DNA of 64,000 nucleotides from Arthrobacter liuii (GTDB lineage: Bacteria; Actinomycetota; Actinomycetes; Actinomycetales; Micrococcaceae), in NCBI RefSeq assembly GCF_014639275.1, contig NZ_BMFW01000021.1, forward strand, positions 1-64,000, written 5' to 3'. Shown one piece after another: positions 23,895-33,266 of this stretch. The position numbers and the translations under genes were made by a program. The notes under the pieces are model-generated. The model worked only from the letters and a program-made list of their open reading frames with translations, did no database searches and was not told the origin of the DNA. Every line of letters starts with the position of its first letter. Position 1 is the stretch's first letter.

Positions 23895-26837
23895 TGGCCT
23901 GTATTTGCCGGGTTTGATGTGGCTGGTCCGGGGCCAGGTGTAGTCGCCGGTGAGGTTGATGTGTTCCCAGCCCAGCGGTGAGAGGAACCGCAGGAGGTCC
24001 GGGTCAATGTCACCGCCGCTGCTGGTCAGGGTGGCGACGGCGCGGTCGAGGTAGACCGTGTTCCAGAGCACGATGGCTGCGGTGAGAAGGTTCAGCCCGC
24101 TGGCGCGGTAGCGCTGCTGCTCGAAGGAGCGGTCACGGATTTCGCCGAGCCGGTTGAAAAACACGGCCCGGGCCAGGGTGTTCCGGGCTTCGCCCTTGTT
24201 CAGGCCGGCGGTGACTTTCCGGCGCAGGCCGGGGTCCTGGAGCCAGTCCAGCAGGAAGAGCGTCCGTTCGAGTCTTCCCAGTTCCCGCAGGGCGAGGGCG
24301 AGCCCGTTCTGGCGGGGGTAGGCGCCGAGTTTCCGCATCATCAGGGACGCGGTCACAGTGCCGGTTTTGATGGACGCGGCGAGGCGGAGGATCTCGTCCC
24401 AGTGCAGGGCGATCGTTGTGGTGTTGATGCTCCCGCCGATCAGCGGAGCCAGTGTCGTCAGCCCGGAGTCGTTGGCGGGCGTGTAGAGGCGGGTGTCGCC
24501 GATGTTGCGGATCCGTGGTGCGAACCGGTAGCCGAGCAGGTGCATGAGGGCGAAGAGATGGTCCGTGAATCCGGCGGTGTCGGTGTAGTGTTCCTGGATT
24601 TGCAGTTCAGACTCGTGATAGAGCAGCCCGTCCAGGACGTAGGTCGCGTCGCGGTCCCCGACGTTGACGAGTTTACTGTGGAAGGGCGAGTACTGGTCCG
24701 AGACGTGCGTGTAGACGAGCCGGCCGGGTTCGGCACCGTACTTGGGGTTCACGTGGCCGGTGGACTCGGCTTTGCTACCGGCCCGGAAGCGCTGCCCGTC
24801 AGAGGACGAGGTGGTCCCGTCGCCCCATTGTGCGGCAAAGGGGTGGCCGTGCTGGGTGTTCACCAGTTCCGCCAGCGCGGCGCTGTAGGTTTCGTCCCGG
24901 ATATACGAGGCCTGGTGGCGGTCCAGCCGGGCGTAGGTGACGCCAGTGCAGGACTCGGCCATTTTCGTTAGCCCCAGGTTGATCCCGTCGGCCAGGATGG
25001 CGGTGAGCAGGAGCTGCCTGTCCTTGGAGGGGTGGCCGGATTTAAGGCTGGTGAAGTGGCGGGTGAATCCGGTCCAGCTATCGACTTCCATCAGCAGGTC
25101 GGTGATCCGGATTCGCGGGAACATGGCGCTTACCTGGTCGATCAGTGGCTGCGCATATGCGGGGACGATCGTCTCCAGTGGGGTGATTTTCACACCTTTC
25201 TCGGTGACCAGCACCCCGGGGAGTTCGTCGCGGGCGGCGAGGTCGTTGACTTCCTTCAGCCGCTTCTGAAGGAGGGCAAGCCTGCCCTCGAGGTACTGGG
25301 GGCTTCCATCGGTCGTGATCAGAGGCAGCTTCCCGGAGTTCTTTATCCCGGTGTAGTCATCGCTGGCAAGAAGGTAGTCATCGAAGTCGCGGAACTGACG
25401 TGATCCGGTGACCCATATGTCCCCGGAACGCAGGGCATTCTTCAGTTCCGCGAGGGCGCAGAACTCATAAAAGCCACGGTGGACGCCGTCGTCGGTGAAG
25501 ACCAGCGGCTTCCACCGTGGCCTGATGAACGAGGTGGGTGCATCCTCCGGGATCCTCCGGGCGCCGGTGGTGTTCAGAGCTCGGATGAGGTTGATCGCGG
25601 CCAGCAGGTCCTGTGCCGCGGGTGCGGCGTGGAGGTCAAGGACGGCAAGGAACGCCGGCGTATAGCGGCGCAGCGTGGTGAAGTGGGCGCTGACCAGGGC
25701 CAGATGATCTTCAAAGGCCGGCTTGGTCAGTTTCTTGGCCTGGGCGATGCTTTCGGCCAGGGATTCCCAGCCGATGGCTGTTTCGATCGCGGCGAAGGGG
25801 TCTTCGCCGTTTTTCTTCGCCTCAAAGAGGGCATCACCGAGCCTTGAGTGCATGCGCATCATGGCTGTGACGGTGGAGCGGGACGCCAGCGTGGCCTGGT
25901 TTTGCTTGTTCTGCGCGGTCCGGATGAGCCGGCCAATGATCCGGTCGTGCAGATCGATGATTTCGTCGGTGACCGTTGCCATGCTTTCGGCGGCCATGGC
26001 AAAGAGAGTCGCGTACCTGCGCGCGGGTTCAAACTTGGCCAGATCCGCCGCGGTCATGGAGGCGCCCTCCCGGGCAAGCTTCAGCAGCCGGTTCCGGTGC
26101 ACCAGCCGGGCCGCCGCCCACGGGAGATCAAGGGCACGCCAGGTAGTGAGCCGGTCGATGTGCTCGTTCATCGCCCGCGCGTTGGCACGCAGCGGTGCCT
26201 GCCGCAACCAGCCGATTTCAGTCGATGAACTCTCAGGGCGACGGAGCAGCAGCCCGTCCAGTCGTTTGCAGTGTTCCACGGACAGCTGCTCACACAGGGT
26301 GGCGTAAATGTTCCGGTTCGCCCTGGTCAGGGCCTGGGCGCAGGCCCGTTCAATGACGCTGACGCCAGGCAGAGCGACCTTCCTTGCCCGCAGGAGGTCC
26401 CTCGCGCCTTCAACCAGGAGCAAACCCTTGTCTGTTTGCGCAGCCACGGCGCCCACGTGCTCCACGAGCTGGCGGAAGTCTGCAATGCCGAACGCTGACA
26501 TCCCCAGATACGCGCGGATCTCCCGTCCGTGCTCCTGCCGCGTTTCCTCACGTTGCCCGTAGTCCGCCCATGCCTGGGCCGAAACGGCCAGACGGGAGGC
26601 CAGCCAGGAAATCAGTTCAGGGGGCACTTCGGTGTCTTCGGCCAGCGCGACGCCCGGGTGACGCAGCAGAGCCAGTTGGACGGTGAAGCCCAGGCTGTTC
26701 GCTTCTCCGCGGCGTTGCCGGATCAACGACATATCCGCCTCGCTGAGCGTGTAACGGGCTGCAAGATCCGCTGTTGCTGCGGGTATGGCTAGGATCTGGC
26801 CGCGCTCGGCAGTCGTGAGCAAGGAACGTAGGGCCAC
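23871..26837 (-). CDS. tnpA: Tn3-family transposase
   Basis: 988 residues, full length for the family. The N-terminal domain (DUF4158-type) binds the inverted repeats and the C-terminal DDE domain cuts and joins. Catalytic surroundings visible: [10 protein letters not shown] (first Asp), [15 protein letters not shown] (second Asp region) and [20 protein letters not shown] (Glu). GTG start. No frameshift or internal stop, so the element is probably still active. It is followed upstream on the same strand by its resolvase. Confidence 0.96.
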   Translation of the reverse strand: MALRSLLTTAERGQILAIPAATADLAARYTLSEADMSLIRQRRGEANSLGFTVQLALLRHPGVALAEDTEVPPELISWLASRLAVSAQAWADYGQREETRQEHGREIRAYLGMSAFGIADFRQLVEHVGAVAAQTDKGLLLVEGARDLLRARKVALPGVSVIERACAQALTRANRNIYATLCEQLSVEHCKRLDGLLLRRPESSSTEIGWLRQAPLRANARAMNEHIDRLTTWRALDLPWAAARLVHRNRLLKLAREGASMTAADLAKFEPARRYATLFAMAAESMATVTDEIIDLHDRIIGRLIRTAQNKQNQATLASRSTVTAMMRMHSRLGDALFEAKKNGEDPFAAIETAIGWESLAESIAQAKKLTKPAFEDHLALVSAHFTTLRRYTPAFLAVLDLHAAPAAQDLLAAINLIRALNTTGARRIPEDAPTSFIRPRWKPLVFTDDGVHRGFYEFCALAELKNALRSGDIWVTGSRQFRDFDDYLLASDDYTGIKNSGKLPLITTDGSPQYLEGRLALLQKRLKEVNDLAARDELPGVLVTEKGVKITPLETIVPAYAQPLIDQVSAMFPRIRITDLLMEVDSWTGFTRHFTSLKSGHPSKDRQLLLTAILADGINLGLTKMAESCTGVTYARLDRHQASYIRDETYSAALAELVNTQHGHPFAAQWGDGTTSSSDGQRFRAGSKAESTGHVNPKYGAEPGRLVYTHVSDQYSPFHSKLVNVGDRDATYVLDGLLYHESELQIQEHYTDTAGFTDHLFALMHLLGYRFAPRIRNIGDTRLYTPANDSGLTTLAPLIGGSINTTTIALHWDEILRLAASIKTGTVTASLMMRKLGAYPRQNGLALALRELGRLERTLFLLDWLQDPGLRRKVTAGLNKGEARNTLARAVFFNRLGEIRDRSFEQQRYRASGLNLLTAAIVLWNTVYLDRAVATLTSSGGDIDPDLLRFLSPLGWEHINLTGDYTWPRTSHIKPGKYRPLRRPAKP

Positions 26838-26903
26838 GTCAGAAGTCCTTATCTGCTAAACGGCCGTGCCGTCGTTCGGTTGTGGCGCGCAGGGGCCTAC
26901 TGT

Positions 26904-27476
26904 TCATGGTTTGGCGAGGTGGCGGTAGATGGTGGGCCGGGTGACGCCGAATTCCTGGGCAATGTGCTCGACCGTGTGGGCCCGTTTTCCGTCGGGGCCT
27001 TTTTCATCGTACATTTCGCGGGCCAGCTTGACTTGGCGGGGGCCTAGTTTTGGTTTCTGCCCGCCGGTCCTGCCCCGCGCTCGGGCGGCGGCGAGGCCGT
27101 CGCGGGTCCGTTCGGACATCAGGGCGTGTTCGAACTCGGCGATCGAGCCGAGGATCTGGAAGAACATGCGTCCGATGGCTGTGGATGTGTCTATGCCCTG
27201 GTCAAGGACGACCAGGTCAACACCACGCACCTGCAGCGTGTTGGATAAATCGATGAGGTTTTCCAGCGACCGGCCGAGCCGGTCGAGTTTGGTGACGACG
27301 AGCTGATCTCCTGCCCGGTTGGCGGAGAGCAGCGCTTTGTCGAGTTCGGGCCTGCGGGCGAGTTTCCCGGAGGCTGTGTCAATGAAGATCTGCTCACAGC
27401 CGGCCGCTGTCAGGGCGTCGTGCTGGGCTTCGGGGTGCTGGTCATGGGTGGAGACACGTCCGTATCCGATTCGCAT
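26904..27476 (-). CDS. tnpR: Tn3-family resolvase (serine recombinase)
   Basis: 190 residues. The catalytic domain has the nucleophile serine in GYGRVSTHDQ, with TKLDRLGRSLENL and EFEHALMSERTRDGL further on. A C-terminal helix-turn-helix reads VEHIAQEFGVTRPTIYRHL. It resolves cointegrates formed during replicative transposition. The res site should lie in the noncoding stretch just upstream (27477-27610). Confidence 0.95.
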   Translation of the reverse strand: MRIGYGRVSTHDQHPEAQHDALTAAGCEQIFIDTASGKLARRPELDKALLSANRAGDQLVVTKLDRLGRSLENLIDLSNTLQVRGVDLVVLDQGIDTSTAIGRMFFQILGSIAEFEHALMSERTRDGLAAARARGRTGGQKPKLGPRQVKLAREMYDEKGPDGKRAHTVEHIAQEFGVTRPTIYRHLAKP

Positions 27477-27938
27477 CCCAAAAATGTATCAGTAACCCGG
27501 TTGGACCTTACATAGGAGGGTACACGCGAAGCATTACAAAATTGGCCTCGTAGTTCCGCACTCTGCGAAAACGCCCTTGATGTGTCTTGCGAACGATCGT
27601 TACCGTACCCATCCGACAATGGCTTAGCGCTACTTTTACGCGCATTGGTCGACGCGCTGTTCCCATAATTCGACCGGATTACCCGGCGCGCTGCGCGGGT
27701 CACCAATTCTCGTCCCGGAGGCCCGGGCTCCGGAAAGCACAGAACGCCGTCGCGCACGGCGAGGCACGGTCCTTGGGGCAGTATTCGGGCGGGGACGTCA
27801 CGATAGACCCTATTGCAGACAAAAGAACCCGCCGTCGTTAGAATTCGCTTAAGTGCGGTGTCTTCTTCCTGAATTGCGGGGTCGGCTCCGTGCCCGGATT
27901 CCAGGCTCAGCTGGGACCGTGAACAAAGGGAGCAGACA
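27477..27938. other. Region upstream of tnpR, candidate res site
   Basis: No gene is supported here. It contains the perfect palindrome AACGATCGTT at 27592-27601 and AT-richer words typical of resolvase subsites, next to tnpR as in other Tn3-family elements. Subsite boundaries were not resolved. Confidence 0.4.
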
Positions 27939-28163
27939 GTGTCGAAAGATGCTAATTCTTTTGGTGTGCCGTCAGACAGGGCAGCGGGGCCGGCCACAGG
28001 TCCCGCGTCCGGGGCAGGGGCAGGGGCGAATTGTGCCCGGACGGTCCGGGAGCAGCTCAAACAGCTGCAACGTGCGGTTCGCGATGCTCAGCGACGGAAC
28101 CTTTTTATGAACCGCGAAGACACTCAATACCTTGCCAGAAGTTATAGGGGCACCCCCAGCTGA
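27939..28163 (+). CDS. Small hypothetical protein in the transposon
   Basis: 74 residues, GTG start with AAAGGGAG six bases upstream. The first half is low-complexity Gly/Ala/Pro. The second half is basic and helical (VREQLKQLQRAVRDAQRRN). No family recognised. It lies inside the inner end-like sequence at 28221 and so belongs to the core transposon, not the uptake cargo. Confidence 0.4.
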   Translation: MSKDANSFGVPSDRAAGPATGPASGAGAGANCARTVREQLKQLQRAVRDAQRRNLFMNREDTQYLARSYRGTPS

Positions 28164-28220
28164 GCCGTAGCCGACAAACTGAACCGCCGCTCGCTAACAT
28201 CCCGGGCGAACACGCCAGCA

Positions 28221-28258
28221 CAACGCTAACGTCCGATATTTCACGAATTCACGACCCA
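28221..28258 (-). repeat. Degenerate internal copy of the transposon end
   Basis: Reads like the right outer end in the same orientation: CGTCCGATATTTCAC here against CGTCGGATATTTCAC at 36688-36702, with weaker similarity on both sides. It lacks the terminal CACCCC. It could be the original right end of a smaller ancestor (23838-28258) or the end of a related element that brought the cargo. Confidence 0.6.
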
Positions 28259-28406
28259 TGAGGCCAGCGGAGCAGGATCTGGCCGCGTCGGCGGGGCGCT
28301 TACATCCGCGCGAAGTTTCCCACGTTCTTCCTGGTGGAACCTGCCTGAGGCCCCCGGGCACAACCGGTGGGCCGCCCAAAAGTAACGGCCCACCGCTTCG
28401 CAGCTT
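28259..28406. other. Gap between core transposon and cargo
   Basis: No gene. It follows the HAD gene stop, the last gene of the minus-strand cargo operon. The segment GCCCCCGGGCACAACC to GGTGGGCCGCC lies where a terminator is expected, but no clean hairpin with a T-run was found. Confidence 0.3.
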
Positions 28407-29021
28407 TTAGGCAGCCATCAGCCGGCGGGCCAGGCCGGTGGCCCTGAACTCGTCGAAGTCGCGCACCACTAGTTCGGCTCCCGCCTCGACAAGCCGTTCT
28501 TCCGGGCAGTAACCGCTGAGCACCCCCACGGGGACACAGCCGGCTTCCGCCGCGCAGCGCATGTCATACTCCGTGTCGCCGAAGTACAGGGCTTCGCCGC
28601 CGTCCCGGAGCTCCGTCAGCACCCGGGCTTTGTCCGCGGCTTCAGTAACAACCGCGCCGAACCGGTCCTCGAGGTCAAAGGACCGGAGTTCGGCGAGCAG
28701 GTACCCGGGCCCTGCCGCCGATATGACCGCACACATCTCGCCGGCCGCATTGAGCTCGGCCAGAAAGCCCGCCGTACCGGCGCGCAGGGGCGCTGGCTTC
28801 GAAGCCATGGCCGCGTTCCATTCCGCTATGGCGGCCGGGACGTCTCCGGCGCGAACGCCAAGCTTCACGAACATCTCGTCCATCGGCAGCATGAACTTGC
28901 GGTCAAACTGATCCGGGCTGATCTCCTGTCCTCCCACCAGCCGCAACGCCGCATTGGTTGCATCACAGGCCCGGCCTGCGTCGTCGGCAATGGTGCCGTT
29001 CCAGTCGAAAAGGTATTTCAT
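28407..29021 (-). CDS. HAD-superfamily hydrolase
   Basis: 204 residues. Motif I reads FDWNGTIAD at 5-13; the nucleophile Asp is present but the second Asp of the usual DxD is Asn. Motif II is VISAAG near 100, the motif III lysine lies in ADKARVL, and motif IV is YFGDTEYDMRCA. Such enzymes usually release phosphate from small organophosphates. It is the last gene of the uptake operon and overlaps the ATPase gene by four bases, so it probably acts on the imported compound. The missing second Asp could alter or reduce phosphatase activity. Confidence 0.85.
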   Translation of the reverse strand: MKYLFDWNGTIADDAGRACDATNAALRLVGGQEISPDQFDRKFMLPMDEMFVKLGVRAGDVPAAIAEWNAAMASKPAPLRAGTAGFLAELNAAGEMCAVISAAGPGYLLAELRSFDLEDRFGAVVTEAADKARVLTELRDGGEALYFGDTEYDMRCAAEAGCVPVGVLSGYCPEERLVEAGAELVVRDFDEFRATGLARRLMAA

Positions 29022-30139
29022 ACGGCGGCCGACAATGCAGCGGCTGTCAGTCCCAGTTCGGAGGCCATGCCCGCCCGGAGCCCGCCAGGGCCGTGGAAAA
29101 CGTGGATCTTCTCCGGATCAGACCACACCGCAACACGGGAATGCAGCTGCGGGCGCTCAGCGGAGCGGCAGGACAGGAGGAGCACCGAGCCGCCCAGGTC
29201 CACATGAACGGTCCTGAGCGGGCCGTTGGGCTCGACCAGGATCACTTCGCCTTCCGTAGTCCAGGCGTTGCCGTGCTCAGGCCGTCCAAGGCGGACGTCC
29301 TCGGGCCGGACGCCCAGGACAACGTCGCCCGTCAGGGCTGCGCTGCTGACGTCCGTGGACACCCGTCCGTAGGCCGTCTCCATCGCCCCGGATTCCGTGC
29401 GGACCGAGGAGAGGAGGTTCATCGGCGGCGCACCGATGAACCCGGCAACGAAGGCTGAAACGGGAGAATCGTAGAGCTCGTCCGGAGTGCCCAGTTGCAC
29501 GATGCGCCCGTTATCCATCACGGCAATGCGGTCGGCCATGGACATGGCGTCCTGCTGGTCATGGGTGACGGTCACGCCCGTGGCGCCCTCCTGGCTGATG
29601 AGCTGGTGGATTTCGGCGCGCAACGAGATATGGAGCTGGGCATCGAGTCCGGACATGGGCTCGTCGAGGAGTACAACGCCGGCATGCCGGGCCAGTGCGC
29701 GCGCCAGGGCAATGCGCTGGCGCTGGCCGCCCGACATCGCCTTCGGACGCCGGTGAAGCAGTTCCTCGACCCGCATCCGGGAGGCAACCTCGCGTGCCCG
29801 CGTCTCTGCCTCCTGCTTGGACAGGCCCAGGCCGTGGCGCAGCCCGAGGGTGATGTTGCCCAGAGATGACAGGTGCGGATACAGCGCGAAGTTCTGGAAA
29901 ACGATCGACACGTCACGCTGGTGGGCGGGCACACCGGACTGATCCTTTCCGTCCAGTTCCACGGTGCCCTCGTCCGGGTGTTCGAGCCCGGCGATGATCC
30001 GCAGCAGGGAGGACTTGCCGGATCCCGAGGGTCCCAGGATGGAGAGATTCTCCCTGTCCCGGATGGACAGAGTGACGCCGTCGAGCGCCGTCACGTCGCC
30101 GAAGCGCTTGGTGATGTTGGTCAGTTCAATCGCTGTCAT
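29018..30139 (-). CDS. ABC transporter ATP-binding protein, UgpC/MsmK-like
   Basis: 373 residues. Walker A GPSGSGKS at 36-43, Q-loop FQNFALYPHL, signature SGGQRQRIALARAL, Walker B VVLLDEPMSGLDAQL and switch VTHDQQDA. The last 130 residues form the regulatory TOBE region typical of carbohydrate and glycerol-phosphate (CUT1/Ugp) importers. It powers the permease pair encoded at 31486-33266. Starts three bases after the binding-protein gene. Confidence 0.93.
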   Translation of the reverse strand: MTAIELTNITKRFGDVTALDGVTLSIRDRENLSILGPSGSGKSSLLRIIAGLEHPDEGTVELDGKDQSGVPAHQRDVSIVFQNFALYPHLSSLGNITLGLRHGLGLSKQEAETRAREVASRMRVEELLHRRPKAMSGGQRQRIALARALARHAGVVLLDEPMSGLDAQLHISLRAEIHQLISQEGATGVTVTHDQQDAMSMADRIAVMDNGRIVQLGTPDELYDSPVSAFVAGFIGAPPMNLLSSVRTESGAMETAYGRVSTDVSSAALTGDVVLGVRPEDVRLGRPEHGNAWTTEGEVILVEPNGPLRTVHVDLGGSVLLLSCRSAERPQLHSRVAVWSDPEKIHVFHGPGGLRAGMASELGLTAAALSAAV

Positions 30140-30141
30140 GG

Positions 30142-31437
30142 TTACTTACCCAGCATGGAGTTGATGGACTTCGCGGTGGCGGGCACAACGTCGTCGGCGG
30201 GCTTGCCGGTGGCAAGCTGCTCCATCATGGTGCGGACGGTGTTGATGATCTGGGCCGTCTGGGCTCCTTCGAAGCCGCCCCATACCGTCAGCGGCTTGTC
30301 ATAGGTCCACGCGTAGCGCATCTGGGGAGCGATGTTGTCTCCCTTGAGGAGTTCTTCGGTGGCGAGCTTGTTGACCGGGATGTAGCTGTAGTCCTTGCCG
30401 CTGCTCAGGAGCGAGGCTTCCTTGGTGAGCATTTCGGTGATCATTGCCTGTGAGAATGCTGCTTTGCAGGAGTCCTCGGAGATGACCACCCAGCCGTTGC
30501 CGCCCGCAGGCAGGTCACCGGCGGGTCCGTTGAGCCCGGGCAGGTCGATCGGTGCCCAGTCCAGGTCCTTCGGAGCTTGCTTGGCAATTTGCGCGATGCG
30601 GGACGTCGTGGCCATGTGGAAGGCCAGGTTTCCCGCGGCAAACTGTGCCTGGCCTTCGTTCATGCCCACATTCAGGGACACTTTGTCCTGCGTCAGGCGC
30701 GAGAGCAGCCCGATGGCCTCGCGGCCCTTGGGGGTGTCGAAGCCGAACGAGCCGTCCTCGGCCACGTACTTTTCGCCGGAAGACTGCACGAGTGCCTGCG
30801 AGAACCAGTCCGGCAGGTCATCCGAAGAGATGTTGATGCTGGGCTTGCCGGTCTTCGCGGTGACCTTCCTGGCAGCGTCCTCCAGTGCTGCGAAGTCCTT
30901 GATGGATGCAGGATCGGTAATGCCTGCTTCAGCCAGTATTTTCTTGTTGACCAGCATGGTGGGCGTGGAGATCTGGAACGGTGCCAAATACGTGGTGCCG
31001 TTGACTTCCCCGGCCGTCAGGAACTGCTTCTGGTAACCCTCAGGAAGTGTTGCAGGGTCCAGCGGCGCGGGGTTGTAGCTGTCTGTCCAGAACCGGAGCT
31101 GACCCAGGCCCGTCATGATCAGGTCCGGCCGCTTACCCACGGCTGAATCCGCGACGATCTGCTTGGTGAGGTCGGAATAGTTGCCGCTCTGGGCGGCGAC
31201 CGCATCGATTTTAAGTCCGGGGAATTTCTGTTCCATAACCTTCTTTGCGTATTCGACGGCGGGCGTGCCCTGGGGGGCGAACGCCAGTTTGATGGAGGTT
31301 TCCTCCGGCTTGCACTGGTCGATGGCGGCTGCCGTGGCGACAGAGACGCCAGAGCCGGACTCAGCACCTCCACAGGCCGAGAGGCTTAGGGCAGTCACTG
31401 TGGCGAGTGCGGCGGTGGCAAGGATTTTGCGGCGCAT
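30142..31437 (-). CDS. ABC transporter substrate-binding lipoprotein, UgpB-like
   Basis: 431 residues. The lipoprotein signal peptide ends in the lipobox LSAC (Cys near residue 22), so the protein is tethered outside the membrane. The fold is the family 1 extracellular solute-binding type, as in UgpB and sugar importers. It sits between the ATPase gene and the permeases. The neighbouring phosphatase and phosphoesterase point to a phosphorylated ligand, perhaps a glycerophosphodiester, but the ligand cannot be read from sequence. Confidence 0.9.
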   Translation of the reverse strand: MRRKILATAALATVTALSLSACGGAESGSGVSVATAAAIDQCKPEETSIKLAFAPQGTPAVEYAKKVMEQKFPGLKIDAVAAQSGNYSDLTKQIVADSAVGKRPDLIMTGLGQLRFWTDSYNPAPLDPATLPEGYQKQFLTAGEVNGTTYLAPFQISTPTMLVNKKILAEAGITDPASIKDFAALEDAARKVTAKTGKPSINISSDDLPDWFSQALVQSSGEKYVAEDGSFGFDTPKGREAIGLLSRLTQDKVSLNVGMNEGQAQFAAGNLAFHMATTSRIAQIAKQAPKDLDWAPIDLPGLNGPAGDLPAGGNGWVVISEDSCKAAFSQAMITEMLTKEASLLSSGKDYSYIPVNKLATEELLKGDNIAPQMRYAWTYDKPLTVWGGFEGAQTAQIINTVRTMMEQLATGKPADDVVPATAKSINSMLGK

Positions 31438-31485
31438 GGGGGGTCCTTCGTGTAAGTGGGGGTCTGCAGTCGGAGGGTTACGGAG

Positions 31486-32316
31486 TCAGCCGGCTACTTC
31501 GGTGCCGGCCATGCCGCGGACAAAGTGTCGCTGGGCGAGGAGGAAGAGGATGATCACGGGTGCGGTCACGATCGCGGCGGCGGCCGAGAGCGCGGGGTAG
31601 TCGAAGCCGGTGTCGGCATTCTGGAAAGTTGCAAGGCTCAGTGGCGGGGTCATGATGTCCGGGCTGCGTGCCACCAGGAGCGGCCAAAGGTAGTCGTTCC
31701 AGTGGGTGAAGATCGACAGCATAGAGAAGGCAGCTATTGACGGGGCCGCGATCGGCACGACCACCGAGACAAGGGTCCGCAGCGGGCCCAGCCCGTCGGT
31801 CTTTGCCGCCTCCATGATGGCGTCCGGCACGGCCATCATCTGCTGGCGCAGCATGAAGATGCCGATGGCGCTCGTGACGAATGGCAGCACCAGGCCCAGC
31901 CGGGTATCGCCCAGGCCGAGCAGGTTCAGCCCCACAAAGGTCGGGATCATGGTGGCTTGGTTCGGGATGAGGAGGCAGGCCAGCACCAGGCCGAGGATGA
32001 AGCCGGCTCCCCGGAACCTGAACTTGGACAAGGCGTAGGCGGCGGGAATGCAGGTCAGCAGTTGGAGGACCAGGATGCCGAGCGTTACCGCGATGCCGTT
32101 GAGCATGGCCTGGCCCAGGTTCGCCTTGTCCCAGGCCCGAATGAAGTTCGACAAATCGAATTCGCCGGGGATGAGGCTCAGGCCCGTGGTGGTCAGGCCC
32201 TCCGCGGGGGCCACTGCCGTCCGGAGCATCCAGTAGAAGGGAAACAGTGCAAGCGCGGCCGCCATGATGCCAAGGGCCGTAGCCAGCGCTGTGTGGACTT
32301 TGTTCGATGTGGTCAT
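31486..32316 (-). CDS. ABC transporter permease, UgpE-like
   Basis: 276 residues with six predicted membrane helices. The coupling-loop EAA motif reads EAAKTDGLGPLRTLVSVVVP, which contacts the ATPase. Overlaps the partner permease gene by four bases and belongs to the CUT1/Ugp type. Confidence 0.92.
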   Translation of the reverse strand: MTTSNKVHTALATALGIMAAALALFPFYWMLRTAVAPAEGLTTTGLSLIPGEFDLSNFIRAWDKANLGQAMLNGIAVTLGILVLQLLTCIPAAYALSKFRFRGAGFILGLVLACLLIPNQATMIPTFVGLNLLGLGDTRLGLVLPFVTSAIGIFMLRQQMMAVPDAIMEAAKTDGLGPLRTLVSVVVPIAAPSIAAFSMLSIFTHWNDYLWPLLVARSPDIMTPPLSLATFQNADTGFDYPALSAAAAIVTAPVIILFLLAQRHFVRGMAGTEVAG

Positions 32317-33266
32317 GATGTTTCCTTCGTACGCCGCTGACGTCCGATGACGCCGACGGCAAGCAGCAGGGCGATCAGGATGAAGGAGATGGCGGATGCT
32401 TCGCCGATCCGGAAGTACTCGAAGCCCACCTTGTGGGCCGCGGTCATGGCGGTTTCCGAGCTTCCCACCGGACCGCCCTTGGTCATGACGTTGACGATTT
32501 CAAAGACCTGGACCGCGCCGGTGATGGACAGGACCGTGACGAACACCACGGTGGGCCGAAGCATCGGCAGGATGACCGTCCGCAGCTTGGTGAAACCCCG
32601 GATTCCTTCGACGGCCGTCGCTTCGTGGATGGAGGACGGGATGGTGGTCAGCCCTGCCATGAACAGCAACATGCACAGGGACGTAGCCCGCCACAGCCCC
32701 AGCAGAATAACGGTGAACAATGACGTATCGGCTTCATCCAGCCAGTTCACCGGGGCGAGACCGGCGATCCCGAGGAGCTGGTTAGCGAAACCGCCCTGGA
32801 ACGCGAAGATCCATTTGAACACCACGGCCATGGCCACCATGTTCGCCGTCATGGGCAGGATGAGGGCGGTCTTGGCGAGCCAGCTCCCGCGGCCCATCTT
32901 TTCCATGAGCAACGCCAGCAACAGCCCCAGCACAATGGAGGGGATGATCGTGGCCAGCGAATACACCAGCGTGTTCCACGCCGCCTGATGGATCAACGGA
33001 TCTGCAAAAACCTTTAGGTAATTATTGAAGCCCGCGTACTTCCATGAACCCCCGGACAACGGGATAACGAAGAAGCTCCCGATCAGGGACAACAGGGCCG
33101 GCCCGTAGACGAACAGCAACAGGGCCGCCAGGGCGGGCAGCAGCAACAGATACGGTGTCAGGGGCTGCCGGGAGTATCCAGAAGTGGGGGCCTGCTTGGC
33201 TGGCCCGCCTCCGGGAGCCGGCGTTGCGGCTGCGACCTTCGCCGCCGAACGCGTCAGCAGGCTCAT
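32313..33266 (-). CDS. ABC transporter permease, UgpA-like
   Basis: 317 residues. A Pro/Ala-rich N-terminal tail (1-38) is followed by six membrane helices. The EAA motif reads EATAVEGIRGFTKLRTVILP. Forms the channel with the protein at 31486-32316. Overlaps the phosphoesterase gene by four bases. Confidence 0.92.
   Translation of the reverse strand: MSLLTRSAAKVAAATPAPGGGPAKQAPTSGYSRQPLTPYLLLLPALAALLLFVYGPALLSLIGSFFVIPLSGGSWKYAGFNNYLKVFADPLIHQAAWNTLVYSLATIIPSIVLGLLLALLMEKMGRGSWLAKTALILPMTANMVAMAVVFKWIFAFQGGFANQLLGIAGLAPVNWLDEADTSLFTVILLGLWRATSLCMLLFMAGLTTIPSSIHEATAVEGIRGFTKLRTVILPMLRPTVVFVTVLSITGAVQVFEIVNVMTKGGPVGSSETAMTAAHKVGFEYFRIGEASAISFILIALLLAVGVIGRQRRTKETS

Noticed and set aside
27410..28060. 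Minus-strand open frame of 216 codons upstream of tnpR
   Set aside because: It overlaps the tnpR start and the expected res region, lacks a plausible start context and has no family pattern; the small plus-strand gene at 27939 has a better ribosome-binding site.
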